A stretch of DNA of 64,000 bases from positions 3,430,001-3,494,000 of the forward strand of contig AP031357.1 of the NCBI GenBank assembly GCA_037833965.1, read 5' to 3'. Below, piece by piece: positions 27,461-40,900 of the stretch. Every line of letters begins with the position of its first letter. Position 1 is the first letter of the stretch. Below the pieces are notes generated by a model. The model searched no databases and had not been told where the DNA came from. It saw only the letters and a list, made by a program, of their open reading frames with translations. The DNA comes from Marchantia polymorpha subsp. ruderalis (Eukaryota > Streptophyta > Marchantiopsida > Marchantiales > Marchantiaceae). The position numbers were made by a program, and so were the translations under genes.

Positions 27461-30400
27461 AGTCCCAGTTCACAGGTCGCCTTGGGTGTATTCCCGCTCT
27501 TTCTCTCTCTATGAGCGGGAGTGAAAATGAGTACAGTGAACGCCATTGAACCTCCATAGCGAGGTGCATTACCCGGATTAGATTCATTCTTTCAGTATCT
27601 TCGGCACATGTTGCCGTAAGGAGTTGACATGTTAAGCATGGCACATTTCATGAGCATCGAGATGTGCTCCGTGCAGGAGAAATTTTCGATTTGAGAAATG
27701 TGGAATTAGTACACTAGAATGTGGTGTACCGGCGTATATTTTGATGTAGTATGTTTCTTGAGGTACTTAGCGGAAGCATTTATGGAGGTCGACAGTATAC
27801 TTCAAAATTTGTCCAGCTTCTTCCACATTTATACAGAAAAGAATACTTGAACAACAAATGTTCTTTTCTTGTCAGATGATATTTTATTCCTCGAGCATTC
27901 GTTGTGACGTCAAGCTTGGTGGTGTACCACGTGAACATTACACTACCACATCTGAGTCACTCCCTGGTTTCAATCCTTAAAATGTTCTTTCATGCTTTGC
28001 AAGGAAATATGTTTCCGAGTTTGTCGATGTGTCAGTGAACGTAATGCGTGTCAAGTAAATTGTCAAACTGCAAAATATTGCTTGTTTCTGTTACGCAGAA
28101 AAGTTATATTGTGGATTGTTGTGCCTCTTACAGTGGATGTGAAGAAAGGGAAGAAGGCATATGGAGCAGAGATGTCATCAGTTCTTGAAACGGAAAACTT
28201 TAAAAACTTGTTTTGGTGCAATGTTGCCGCAATCTGTCAAAACAATGGACAATAGTACACAAAGACGCGGAGAAAATAACTGCTAAAATCTCAAAATATG
28301 TTTCGTAGGGTCAAAATTCAGACTCATCCCAGAGCCCTTTGGATTTATCTGACTAATACGTTGTACTTAATTACCTAGAACTGAAACATCTTCAACGGAC
28401 TAACTTTTTTAAGATGGAATAAAAAAATTACACTGAAAATGCCCTTTTTAATCAAACTTTTCTGAATTTTTTAATAATTTCCTGCTGATATTACCAGATA
28501 TGTTCATCAAAATTAGAAGAAAAAAGAAGAAGTAAATGCTTGAATAAACGACACATCATGTGAGGAGTGCAACGAGCTATTTGTTGACGGATGCTGAGAT
28601 CCCCAGGGATGTCTAGCATTGTTTTCTTAAATCATGTATCCAGACAACCAATGACGGCTGCATTCAGTAGATTCTCCCGATATCTTTCCAGTATTGAGAC
28701 AGTAAGAAACTATTTTCACTTGGATGAAGTGGACATAGTCTGATGACGTTTGTCTCAAATCGCCTTTACTTGTTCCATGTTGTGAGCTAGCTCAACTCAA
28801 CATGTGTTTGGACAGACATGAAATAATGAGTGGGCATGCGAGCACAACACAAGACAACACGGGATTGAAGGCACACGCTGGTAAAAAGACCGCGTCAAAG
28901 CACCTCCAATCAATGTCAAAGCAGCATCAGCGAGGAACCAGAATGACGCCGCAGTTGGCTACACCTGGTTGCAGTGGCCATAGATACTATCTACAAACAG
29001 TCGAAGCAGTGACAACAACAACGATGTTTTTTTAACATTACATTTTTTGTACACGTTGATTATTTAAAGCATTGTTAAACAACAAAATTTTGCATTTCTA
29101 AAAATCTAAAAACTATTGAGAGGTCAGACTTTGCCGGACCGATTTGCAATTCGTCTGGATCATTACCTTATGGGCCGGGTGTATCCACCGTGTCCTGCAA
29201 GAGGCAATCATGCACTCAGGAACCAGAGATTGCTTGGGTGTACATCTCATAAAAATCACCTGGTTTTGTTTGACAATACCGCCACCTTCAATTTGAGAAG
29301 TAATTCAGAATGAAGCTGACATGGATAGTTGTGTGTTTCCTTTGACTCGGGACAAATGCAGACTTCTTGGCAATCAATCCCAACTTTGGCTTCTTGTTTA
29401 ACAAGTCCTTAACGAGCGAAGTCACTCCGTGACTTCAAAAGGGGACAGAAAATGAGAACAGGTCTGTCTGGCCCTCAGTGGTAGATTCTCATTTGTCGAG
29501 GAGCAAGATGTGGTTTTATTGGGCCGATTGGCTAACGAGGACGCCTGTTAACTGGTAGGTATAAGCGATGCATGTCTCATAAATCGTTCATTGTCCTCCA
29601 ATCTACTTGAGCTTGCTCGACAATGCCCAGTTCACTCTACAGGGGTGGGCATCAACTGGAAGATGTTCAATAAACGTGTCGAGACTAAAGATTATAATTT
29701 ACAAGCACCATAAACTCATGACCAACCGATGTACAGAGCAGGCTAGAGCTATTGTATCTCATGAATGTATCACGAGCAGACAGCACATCACAAAACATGA
29801 TTCTAAAATTGCGACCAGAGACATGAACATGCAACCTGAGTCACGAACGTTTTCACATTCCGCTAAAACTCTCCGCATACCGACTGACTATTATCCACTG
29901 AAAACCTCCATGAGGTCGGATTTCCTCATCATATTGCGCACGGACACTCCAGCCACAAGGTTCTTAATTCCTGGATAACAAGTACAAAAATTTGACAAAC
30001 AGACCCGCAAGCTTCCACCCGAAGTTCGTTACAGTTTGGCACTGTGATCTAGACCATATTAACCTCGGCAATAAAATTCTAATTCCCTGTAATTCTCATT
30101 AGAAGTTCTAACAAAACGGACTCAAATGCTTCCAGTCCAAATTCATCACTAGCCTGCACAGTGGTAAAGACGGAATTACATTGGGTTCATGCTGGTGATG
30201 ACCAGGTTTAAAAATTTTTCATTTCAAGACTACTCCGAGTTACATGTTCTACATATGCTTAATTAGCACATGGCCATGCAAAGACAAAGCTGCTCGGTGC
30301 ACCGCAGATACCGTCCACATATTGTGCACATGGAACAGATGGAACAACCAACATATTCTGCCTGTGTCCAAAAAAGATCAAAGTAACGGACGAGAAACTC

Positions 30401-31010
30401 AATACAACTGAGGATCCACAGAAGGAAGGCAAAGAGTTACTTTACGGACTAAATAGATACACGGGAAAAACGAGATTTTACTTCACAACGGGAGAAATGG
30501 TGCCCACCTGGGAAATTTGAAAGAATTTCAGGAAATTGGGAGAATGGCATATCTTCAAGCCGTCTCATTCTGCGTCTCGCGACTTAAGTTATTTTTTAAG
30601 CTAGAACTAGGTGCAAGCAGCTTGGCAAACACATCATATTCAGTTGTCTGTTTGACAAATGAGCACCTTGACACCAGATAAGGTTGCATTATCCAAAGAA
30701 TAACCGTAACAGAGTGGACCCAAGAATAGTAGCAGGCAACCAAATTCAAACGTGGGAGTCAACTAACTGCAAACGCAGAGCGTCTCACTGGGCAGGCCAC
30801 TTTAATTCCCATGCCCGCACATCGATAGAAGAAATTGCGCCCATAATAAGAATCAAATCCCTTCCCTTCCCTGTTGCTAATCATAGATATGGGAAGCTTT
30901 TTCTAATAAAAACTTTGAATAATTTTGTACCTTGAGCTAAAAGGGCCGGGCGAATGCCTCATTTAACTTCTTCACATCTCCTTCATCTACAAGGCCAGAA
31001 TGACTCCAGA
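27461..31010. other. intergenic DNA between DTW and ArfGAP genes
   Basis: This holds the 3' flanks of two convergent genes. Short open frames (for example 27992-28255, 28802-29035 and 29607-29978, +) carry no recognisable domain. No RNA gene or clear repeat was seen. Confidence 0.5.
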
Positions 31011-31017
31011 CTTTCAA

Positions 31018-32978
31018 CTACTTGAAGCCTCCCTCTGTCCATAGTGCATCGCCATCATTCCAGTCGTTCCATCCATCTGCTTTCTTTTGAGCTTTGTTAT
31101 TAGTAGTGCTGTTTGACACGCTAAAGAAAGTCTCATCCACATCATCTTTCGGATCATGATCATCCCAACCTGACCAATTGTCCCCTCCTGACTGAGCCTT
31201 GCTGGACTGCGTAGCGCTGGTGGTTGCATTGACATTATTTCTGGTCGGCTGAGATGTTTCAAAGGCGCTACTGCCAGTCGTGTTAGCTGATCTGCCACCG
31301 TTCTGAATCTTCCCTTGTCCTTCATTACTGTCGTCCCAATCATCCCAAGATTCACGACCCTTGCTGCTCACATTCTTCTCTGTTTCCCAATTGTCGTGCC
31401 ATGTACTACCGGAATTTATCGACTGATAAGGACCATCATTGCTGTCACTGAGCAAGCCATTCTGGTCATAGGGTGAAAACGATGATCCCGATCGGCCTCC
31501 TTCCTTAGTATATTGCTCAACGGTTTGAGAGGCCATCGCCATAACACCCCTCATTAAACCCCACGCTTTTTGACCAACTTCCGTAGTCTTTGCAGCCACA
31601 ACAGATACCGTCTCGTTCACTTTTTGATCGTATCCACCTTCTCGGACCTGACACAAAAAAAGGGAGACAAAAAAAGGGAGATAATCCGATAAGTGTAAGT
31701 GAAAACAGAGGCAGAAAGTTCAGACTCCACCAATACTTGGTGGAAATCCGTCCTCGGATTTTCAAGTTTAGAATAAACAAACAAAATATGCAAAATACTT
31801 TGAAAACAATCAAGGAGGTTAAAAACAAAAAAAACATAAGATTACCTTGGCTTGTAAGTCCTTGGTTCCTGCTTGCATGACAGAGGCTGCATTTTGCGCT
31901 GCGGATGCGGCAACCACTGACAGACGACTCAAACCCTAATACAAAGATGTACAGGCGAGGATCCGCAATTTCAGAAGCGAATACGGCGCAAAATGTTTCA
32001 ATTGGAAACACCTCGATATACAATTCCGTAATTCAGACGGTTTTTCTGCGTTTATCACGACGACTACGTGACAATCTAATCAGCCAAGCTTTTGCACCGT
32101 GCTAAGGAAAAACAGCACACATATCATACCTGGGAGACGACAGAAACGGTGTCTTTAAGAACGTCTCCACCCATGGCAGGCGGCCTGCTTGCCGGGGGAG
32201 GCATACTTCCGCCAGAACCAAATCCAACGTATTTTCCACCCTGGGAGGGAGGAAGACCTTCCGGTCGCGAGGAATTCTCAGCTTGCTTCCTTGCGAAGAA
32301 TGCATCCTTGTTAGCGGCAGAATTCTCCAACTGCGACCTTGTGTAAATGTCACCAGAAGAATGCGATCTTGGGGGTTGTCTTCCGCCACCACTCATTAAG
32401 GAATCTGCCGAGTGATTTCTTCTGACTGCATCGCTGCTCTCAGAGTCGGCGTCTACTCCCCAGTCATCCCAACCCCCTGTGGACTTGCCCTGATTGCCGT
32501 AACCTTCAGATCCGAATCCTTCCCTCCTTTGACCCGAACTTCTACCCCCACTGCCTCCCCCGGATGTGGGAGGTCGATTGAAGTCCTCTTTAACAACCGG
32601 AGGAGCTCTCCAGGGTCTGCCCTCAGCCGTGGCCTGGATCTTCTCCCTGTAGATTCCAGCAGCCTTCGTGTTGTACTTGGCAACAATATCCGTCTCCTTG
32701 GCAATACCGTACTGAGCCAGGAAGGAGTTCAGGGCAGCGTTGCCACCAGCTTCCATTTTCTTAAGCTGGATGTCGGACCAAGAATCCATGGTCACGGATC
32801 TCACGAAGCTGATGTGAACTCCCAGGCCACGATGCTTCCCCGAGCACTCCAGGCACATGAAAATTCCATACGAGACAGACGCCCACTGCGGATTCTTCTG
32901 TGAGCAATCTACGCACGTTTTGGCGTCGGGTCTCGATTGAAGCTCCCGCAATCTTGCGCCCGCCGCTGCCGAAGCCAT
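31018..32978 (-). CDS. ADP-ribosylation factor GTPase-activating protein (AGD6/AGD7, ARFGAP1 type), three exons
   Basis: It stimulates GTP hydrolysis on ARF GTPases and so controls COPI coat release at the Golgi. Exons on the minus strand are 32130-32978, 31846-31935 and 31018-31647, all phase 0, giving 522 residues. The ArfGAP zinc finger is C22-x2-C25-x16-C42-x2-C45, with the catalytic arginine finger R50 in CSGKHRGLG, followed by [14 protein letters not shown] Gly/Ser-rich linker follows. Exons 2 and 3 encode the amphipathic segment typical of plant AGD6/7: [16 protein letters not shown], then [17 protein letters not shown] and VEQYTKEG. The C-terminal part is rich in W-D/N-D repeats (for example [12 protein letters not shown]). 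The start ATG at 32978 gives the usual short N-terminus. The frame is open upstream to 33068, but that stretch is a tetranucleotide repeat. AGD6 and AGD7 cannot be told apart here. Confidence 0.95.
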
Positions 32979-33029
32979 CGGTGCTAGGCTCCTGGACGCT
33001 ACGACAGGCGCGGGTACCCGAAGGACTGC

Positions 33030-33077
33030 AGACCGACCGACCGACCGACCTCCCGATCGATCGATCAATCAATTAAT
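33030..33077. repeat. tetranucleotide microsatellite (CCGA, then CGAT/CAAT)
   Basis: Repeated ACCG/GACC units grade into CGAT and then CAAT units just upstream of the ArfGAP start codon. The complementary repeat (CGGT units) lies about 860 bases further upstream at 33890-33914. Confidence 0.75.
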
Positions 33078-33889
33078 CGCCAAACCCAATGAAGCCAAGA
33101 CTCCTCGCCCGCCAAATGCAGGGCAACTCTCCCCTCCCCTGCCCTGCCCTGCCCTTGCCTCGACCCTCACAGCACAGCACAGCACAGACCACCGGACGGT
33201 GCACTCACACCGACGATATAACATCAACTATCGAAGTATCATCAGAGTATCAATGCACTCTGGCACGCAATGGGGAGGAGGAACGGGCGCAAGAATGTAG
33301 GAAAAGGCGCAGCAAGCGGGCAGAATATCACCAACACAACAGTGCACTCTCTGCTCGCCGTTGTAGTTTTCGCCGCGACAATCCTCGCTCATGGTCCTCA
33401 CCACCACCGCCACTCTCCGTTCGATCGACTCCCCGGGGGCGTCGCCCGCACTAGCCCCAAAGAAACCCCGTCGAAACAGAGCTCGATCGACACCCCACCA
33501 CTTGCTCTACACCGACAGAATGGATCCCGATCGATCTACCTCGCCATCAAATTGCGCTCCTCGATCCCCAGCACTGCTCGCCTCATCATCGCCTTCCCGT
33601 CCCGTCCGTGTGCGAGCCCCGCGACTAGCTCGCACGACGAGACATCGCGAGCCAATGCACTCATTCATTCATTGGCCTCCTGCTCCGCTCCCAGGCCTAG
33701 GGTTGGCGCAACCTTTTCGCCACCCCCGACCCTGGCCCGTCCCCGCTGCCGGACATTCCATCGCCACTTCCAGTCCTCCCTCCACCTCCACCTCCACCAC
33801 CGGCCGGACTCTCTCGGCCTCCCGCTTTTGGGGGCCTGACAAAATCCTGCCTCCCCCGGGAAGCAAGTGCCTTCGGCATCTTGAACCCG

Positions 33890-33914
33890 CGGTCGGTCGG
33901 TCGGTCGGTCGGTC
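33890..33914. repeat. CGGT tetranucleotide microsatellite
   Basis: Six tandem CGGT-type units. They are the reverse complement of the CCGA run near 33035, so the two could pair. Confidence 0.8.
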
Positions 33915-34259
33915 AGAATCCTCCTCGGCCTTCAGGGCTCAGGCCCGGTCCTTCCTTCTTCTGGCGCGTACTTCTTCTCTACTCTCAGCTCAGCCTTGAC
34001 TGGACTTACCGGCTGCCTCGGTGACACCAAGAGGTCCAAGTGGAGGATGCGAGCGAGTGAGTGACGTAACAGTTGACCAGATATACCTCCAATCCGATAG
34101 CGGCACGTGGCTGGCTCCGCTCGGAGACAATTTCACGAGACCTTTTCCCGACCGGACCGCACTCGAACGTAACAACCACTTCGCCTCGCTTCGCGGTGCT
34201 TGCTATTGTTTGCTTTCCCGTGGGACTTGTACTTGCTTCTCGAGGTCTGGGTGAGCTCC

Positions 34260-34494
34260 AGTTGTATTATTGCCACCTTTTCTGCTTTGCCTAAACCCTA
34301 CTACGCCTCCACTTCCTTGGGTTTCCTTTAAGATTCAGTACATAGTCTACTCCGCGGACATACTTCTTTTCATATCTATGTTTGAATTCACTAATATGTT
34401 GATCGTATATCAAGGAAGATGGGAATTCCCTTGAACATATTGAAATTCGCAAAATGTCAAGTTTACTCGATAGAAATAATATTTAATATATTGC

Positions 34495-34532
<38 letters not shown>

Positions 34533-37500
34533 ATCAATCAATCATGTAATACAGCCGAAGAGGTTCCGCTAGAACTAGAAATTTTTCGCATTGAGCTAAT
34601 TGAGCATTGTACGGTAGAGGAGGGGGCCAAAAGTTTGTAGATAGACAACCAGATACATCTTCTATAGCTAATGTTAAAATTTAATTCTATCGTCAATGTC
34701 ACATATAGAGGATTACCTCGCACTGCCAAAATTATCCATAGTACAGATTAAATTCGGATACAATTATTTTCTCCTGATTCAATTTTCATCTGTTCAAGAC
34801 AAATTTCGAAACAACCATCCATAAAATATTCTCTTCCAAATCATAAAGCAGTTGGATAATGTATAGTTCCACATGTTAAATAAATCAAAAAAGAGGTCAA
34901 AATCTAGTTTGGAATCGTTTAATTCAATATTACAACTTTATCTCCAAATTTTTTTAATCTCTTGCTCAACCTTACTTTATTTTTTTTCATGTTTCACAAC
35001 AATGATTACTATTACCGTATACAATCAAACTTAGACTAAGAACAATAAAATTTAGTCGTACTTCAATCTATCCTCACTAATATTTTTACTCATGAGCATT
35101 ACTAGTCCAAATAAGAAAACATAATCACAAACAAATGTGCAAAATCAAATAGCATTTTGGTATTATGAATAAAAAAACACTTATGATAATATTTCATCTC
35201 AAACTTTCAATAAGGAAATAGTAATTGACTTTCCAGCATTGGTAAATCTCTTCCTATCAATGATGTAAAATATGTATTTTGGATAAAATAAAATATAACT
35301 TTATTTTTATTATTTTTTCTCTTACTAATGTAATTTATTTATTTCAAACTTGCACTTCTAAAAAAATCTGCATGAATTTGAGATCTAATTTTTTAGTAAC
35401 TATTTGTAAATATTTTCTTGATTACTTTTGCTTGGGTTTTACCACATTCGAGGAATTATTTCTTGTTTGCACAACTTGTTAAAATCTGAAAGAAAATGAA
35501 TTCTCTATGACATTTTTGAAATTCTACAAAATTTTATACACCTTTAACTTTGATAAAACACTGTAATTTTTTGTTGAAAAATCTTGACTTCAAGTCCCAC
35601 GTTGCTTGTAATTATCAATCCACTTCTTAAACAAAGACTAGAAATAATTTTTTTTGGAAAATCAACAATAAATTAGAATATGTGTACATTTAAAACTGAT
35701 CACAAACAAGTTCAGTTCTACACTAGTGTGTAGGGCATCGATGCACCACGTTGTACAACTACCATAACTAAGATACGATAAATACTAATTGGACAAAACA
35801 CCGCTTACCTCCAAGAACTCATATTTATTACCCACAAAAATTTAACCTAAATTTTCAGAAGAATGCTTTCCTGCTGTCCAAACGTCTACAATCACATTCC
35901 GCTCATAACCATATCCTGAAAGAAAGGTTGCAGTTGACCCAAAGTCACTAGCTACTTCCCACATCCACCAAGCCTCAACATTAAAAATTGTGCTTCAAGA
36001 TCCTTAATTCAAAGCCTACACCAATACTTATTTACTTTCAAAACGTTTATGATTACGATATGAGAAAGAAAATTGCAGTGAAACAATTACAATCCTACCC
36101 CTGAACCCTAGATCTCCTAAGTGGAGCTAAAATGCTACTGTAATTAACTTCACAATCTAACTATGGATCCCACTAAATCATAAGACGTGAAATCACGTGA
36201 GTGAGTTCTACTTTTCACTTTCCTGGAAAGAGACTTAAAAGTAGAGCCAAGCAAGGGCATTCTATCTTTGCATCTGGCTAATCATATTGAGGCCATTAGC
36301 AGAGTGCAACTTGCACGCACATCACAATGTCATTTCGCAAAGCTTGAAGATAGTTCAATACGCAAGTCTAAAAAGAACATATTGTATTGGAGAGTTCTGA
36401 CTAATTTCTTAAAAGCTAATTTACACCCTCCATGACATCCTTTCCAAATGACAAGAAGTCAGATGTATTCCTGTACCAATAGATGTTAAGGATCGAATCT
36501 CGGAGTAGAACCCTTGAGTTGCCCCGAACGAGGACAACTTTATGAATAAAACGTTAAAGTTCTCTGTAACCTTAATCAACTCCGCATTAAGTTCAGAAAA
36601 ATTCGGACGTCAGCGTAGGGATGAACATGTCATGTCCATCGACGTGACGTGAGTACGATTTCCACAGGACGCAAATACCATCCATCACGTCCTAGTACAA
36701 GTAATAATTTAATGAGAACTAAGAACAGTTTGGAAAGCCGCCTATTCATAGAATTTCGGGCTACAGTTGAGTCTGATAAAATGCATCCAAACAACGATGC
36801 AGTTCGTGTGGTGTGGGGACGTGACGATTGAGGAGGTTATCAGAAAATGCTTCGGTCGTGCAGGAGGCCACTGTGCCCACCATATCGGGGCACTTACAGC
36901 CTTTGTCAACCCACAGAAGCGAAGAGACAATGAACTGTCTGACTATCGGTGCTACTCTTGTCTTTCGTCGTACTCATGTGTTGCAGTTAAAAGTAAATGA
37001 ATAGGTCATTTGTAAGTGATAGGCCATCTGTATGTGGCCTTGGACTGTCCATCGTACTTGTAGCTTCATCTTATGCTGTTAGGAGTTGGATAAGATGCAC
37101 AATAGAGTTACTGTGGCTCCACCTCCGTGTAGATTCAAGTTCCAAATTGAGTTTACAGTCTTTCCACCGACAAGGAAACCAGATTTCCGTAACTAGGAGA
37201 GAAGAACAACGAAATGCACCACTGAACTTCAGGCACTTTACATTTACTCAGCTGAGATCACATTGCCTTGCTCCGCAGTCGAACGGAGGTAAACTCATAA
37301 CTCTATCATCTACCCATCAGGTTTGAAAACTATACCTAACCCTTAGTTGTGAGATCAGCACGAAAGGATTCCCTCTGATAGTTGAAGTTTTATAATTGGC
37401 AACTAAACTCTATGCATGGCACTGTTTGACATGCACCAATTGTACCCTTGCTCGTACTCATGTGGAAGAACTTACAAGTGCGATTCCTAATGCATTTACT

Positions 37501-37925
37501 TTACACCTAAAAGACAATTGAATCCAGAGTTCCCCTGTTGGCATGGCTAGTATCTTCACATCCCCTGGAGAACCTGGCTCTATCAAAACTGGTTCTATAC
37601 TTGGGGACTTTCTGGAGTCCGATGTTCATCTACTTTACACCTATCTAAGATCCAGATTTCTCCGACTCCAGTAAGTTGACACCTCTATGGCAGCAGCCCC
37701 ACCCCGTCTCCCCCAACTCCTGTCTCTACAAAATTGTTTCCGAGTATAGGATGCCTTATCAATATTGAGCTACTCGTAATACTGGATGGCTCAAACTTCG
37801 AAGTCGAAATATCGCATCAGCTTACCTGCAGCCTGCTGCAATAGCGAAACGGTACGAGGTAGAAATCTCGAGTATACAGGATGAATCCTACAAACTTCTC
37901 CATGCTCATCGGATCCAAAGAAGCT
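34260..37925. other. AT-rich intergenic DNA
   Basis: It contains a (TA)n microsatellite at about 34500-34531 followed by a CAAT run. No gene is supported. The part next to HOS1 (about 37500-37600, minus strand) is open for roughly 34 codons behind an acceptor-like CCAG and might be a further HOS1 exon; see the HOS1 entry. Confidence 0.45.
34500..34531. repeat. TA dinucleotide microsatellite
   Basis: An uninterrupted alternating A/T run of about 30 bases followed by three CAAT units. Confidence 0.85.
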
Positions 37926-37932
37926 ATAAATA

Positions 37933-40900
37933 TCAGGGCGTTACGCTAGCGGCTGGCCTGATCACCCCTCTTCCATGAAGGATGGAAGGCGGAAGATATT
38001 CACCCCAGTCCGATGTAGAGGGAACAGCCTTCACATCTTGTCGGCTAAAAGATGTGCGCGCCAAGTGCTTGGTTTGAGAAACCTGGAACAAAGGTGATGG
38101 CAAGAGATTGTTGACCATTGATGTAGGTGCAGATTCAACTCTCTCGACCTCCATTTTCTCGAAGGAGGCCATATTCTCTACTTCTGTCAGCGATGGATCA
38201 GAGAGAAATCCACTCCTTAACTGCTGCCTCTGAACTGGAGGCAGAAGATCGACGCATGCTTCCTGAATCGCCACGAAAACGTCCCGTGTAAGTAAGAAAG
38301 TATATCTTGAAACAATATCTTTGACATAATATTTCTTCCAGTTATGCATGAAGAACATGTAATTCAGAGATATCGATTCCTCACTCCAGCAGTATCGACG
38401 TTTCTGAGTCAGCAGTTCATTCATACATGCAAGCAAGAATATGATGGCATTGCTTAGAAACGTCCGAAACTGTAATACTCACTACAATTCTTGTTCTGTG
38501 GGCACATGCGTTCTGAGAACGGATAACTTTTTCTTCATCAGGACAGCGAGCCATGAACTGCTGCTCCAGGTCGCACAACCTCCTGTGAACCAGGTAGGCT
38601 TCGATATATCGACAACGCTGCAAGAAGAGAGAATTGGTGAAACTCCAAGGTTTGAGGTGCTCTCAGTCATGAATCAGAACGTCTTAGTACAAATGCAATA
38701 TCACAATTAACCATATGCCACAGACATTGCGCACACCAGCTTTAGAATGTACCAATAGATTATATTCCTTGTTGTGCAGAAAATCTATGCACGTCAAAAC
38801 AATTAAGATAGGGCAAATGAAAAAATACAGAATGGGAAACCAGACCAAAGGTCAAACCTGAACGTAGAAGACGACAAGAAAATTCCCTGCCGTAGAAGAA
38901 GGATCTTGAACAGCTTGATCAAGAAGATACTTCTTCACCATCTTCTCTTCATCTCCCAACCAGGGCAGTTCTATCATCTCTTTCAAAAGACTCTTACGTA
39001 TAGTAAACCAACAAATTTCTCCAACCAGCACTTCCATTTCCTGTGACCAGTTGCGCGATTCATATGTTTCACTATTATCTTGTTTCCGTGTCTTGCTTGT
39101 CCGCCTTCGTGCCTCTTCAGACTTGATCCTTGAGCAGTGTGCTCTTTGATAAAGATAACCTTCACTTAGAAGTCCACACTGAAGCCGCACCCTTACAGCA
39201 GTTATTGCTTCTGAAAGTGGAACAGCTACTGGCTGTTCTGACTTGTTCACTACCCCAAAGCGCCCATCTCGTCCACTGCTCCTCAAAACAGAGAGAGCGA
39301 TATCTGCTTTCCCCCTTTCGAGCAACACGTGGGAAACTTTGGGATGAATATTTGGATTGACTATCTCTGGCAGCAGCCGTGAAGCCTCCTGCTCCAGATG
39401 TACAATCGGTGTTAAATTCCTCAAAAAACAACCGGCACGTTACATGTTGCCCAAACAAGGTTCCTGGACCAAAGTAATGATGTTTTGAAACCACTTATCA
39501 ACAAGCAGTAACTATCATCGCCACCTGAATCATGACCAGCCAGTTTCATTTTCTACAGTCTACGAGCGCAACGATATGTAGCATATCGTCCAAACAAAGT
39601 TGTTAAGGAATCAATATACACGGAATATAGATGTAGAAAATCATATTCAAAAAAACATGCGCATCATCGTAGCAGACCGGTGAGCTCTACCTCTAGGGCA
39701 AGATCACTGTTGTCATCGAGAAGGTAAAAGAGAAGAGATTCCAGCATAAACGGCCTTGTGATACCGAAGGTGCCGACGTAGTCATCTACTATGCTTCTCC
39801 AGCTTGTGTCCGAGAGTGTCCAATGCCGATCGAAGAGGTAGTACAAAAACTGTTGAGGTGTTAAGTAACAACAAGATATACAACTTAAAACCACTCATTG
39901 CACAAAACTACTAATCCTCTGTTGACTAGCGTCAGGAAGTTCGACAAATAGAAGCTCTATACGCATGCAATATTTACTAAACTTCTTTACTTTAAAAGGA
40001 TACTATTGCCTTCTTTGCGAGAATGAGATCGGAACTCCCTTCTAAAAATAGCAGATCTACTGCAGCACGGACATTGTCTGGAGGGTAGATCATGGAGGGG
40101 CCGCTAGTCAAAGGGTGTCCTCCACTGTCTCGCCGATGTCGAAGAGGAGGAGAAGAAGGTAAACTTGATTGTTTCAGTCTTCCTAAATCAAGAACGTCTC
40201 TCCCACCCTCTTCTTCCTCATCCCTTCCAATGCCCAGATTCCCAATTGCGTCCTCAATGAAGAGAGTGGCAGGAGACGTAGGCCCTGTCTGTCCAATACT
40301 CCGGGGATACTCTGACCACGATCTTTGAACAGCTGCAGACTTCCTGTCCCTCACGGCAGTCCTCCACAGCCCAATATTCGCAAATCTCGAGGACAGACTA
40401 TCCAAGAAACGATGTCTCGTAAACCAGGCCATCACCTCCAAATGCTGCCAAGGAAAAGACAACCTTGCTAAGCACCTTTGCAGACTCTCGGGATGTATGA
40501 CTAGCAACTCAAAGATTGTGGGAAACTGTCTTCCACTCGGTATGGAGTGAATAAACAGTCTCAGAAGAAAACTCGTAGCTTTTCAATACTGTTGGATAAC
40601 ATGCTCATAACATGTCCGGCAGGGAACTGATAGGCAGATGCCAGGGCAGATCATCTAAACGAGGAGTTTATCAGGGACTGAATACCTGTGAAGCTTTGCG
40701 GACACCTTCCAGCATATTTCGAACTTCCACCAAGGATGGAGTTGAAGGATCTATAATGGGTGACTCCAGAGCTTCGAGAACATGCTCTACTCCCTCCAAC
40801 TTCCTCAAACTTTTGAACATGAAATCAACTTTGTTTTGCATCTGCTTGGGCCCTAAAGTGTCTGTGACAGCTAAGTTAGGGAATTCACAGTGCTTCTAGA

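Larger units (their letters stand above)
32979..34260. promoter_or_regulatory. GC-rich promoter region of the ArfGAP gene
   Basis: CpG-rich DNA upstream of the ArfGAP start, with several tetra- and pentanucleotide repeats: CCGA/CGAT/CAAT runs at about 33030-33077, CCCTGC runs at about 33126-33155, a CACAG run at about 33170-33187 and CGGT repeats at 33890-33914. Long open frames on the plus strand (33270-33839 and 33391-33999) are proline-, serine- and arginine-rich and occur in competing frames, so I read them as non-coding. A divergent transcript cannot be excluded. Confidence 0.5.

Noticed and set aside
33270..33999. Long plus-strand open frames of 189 and 202 codons upstream of the ArfGAP gene
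   Set aside because: They overlap in different frames, are Pro/Ser/Arg/Thr-rich, contain microsatellite translations and match no family. They are best explained by low stop density in GC-rich promoter DNA.
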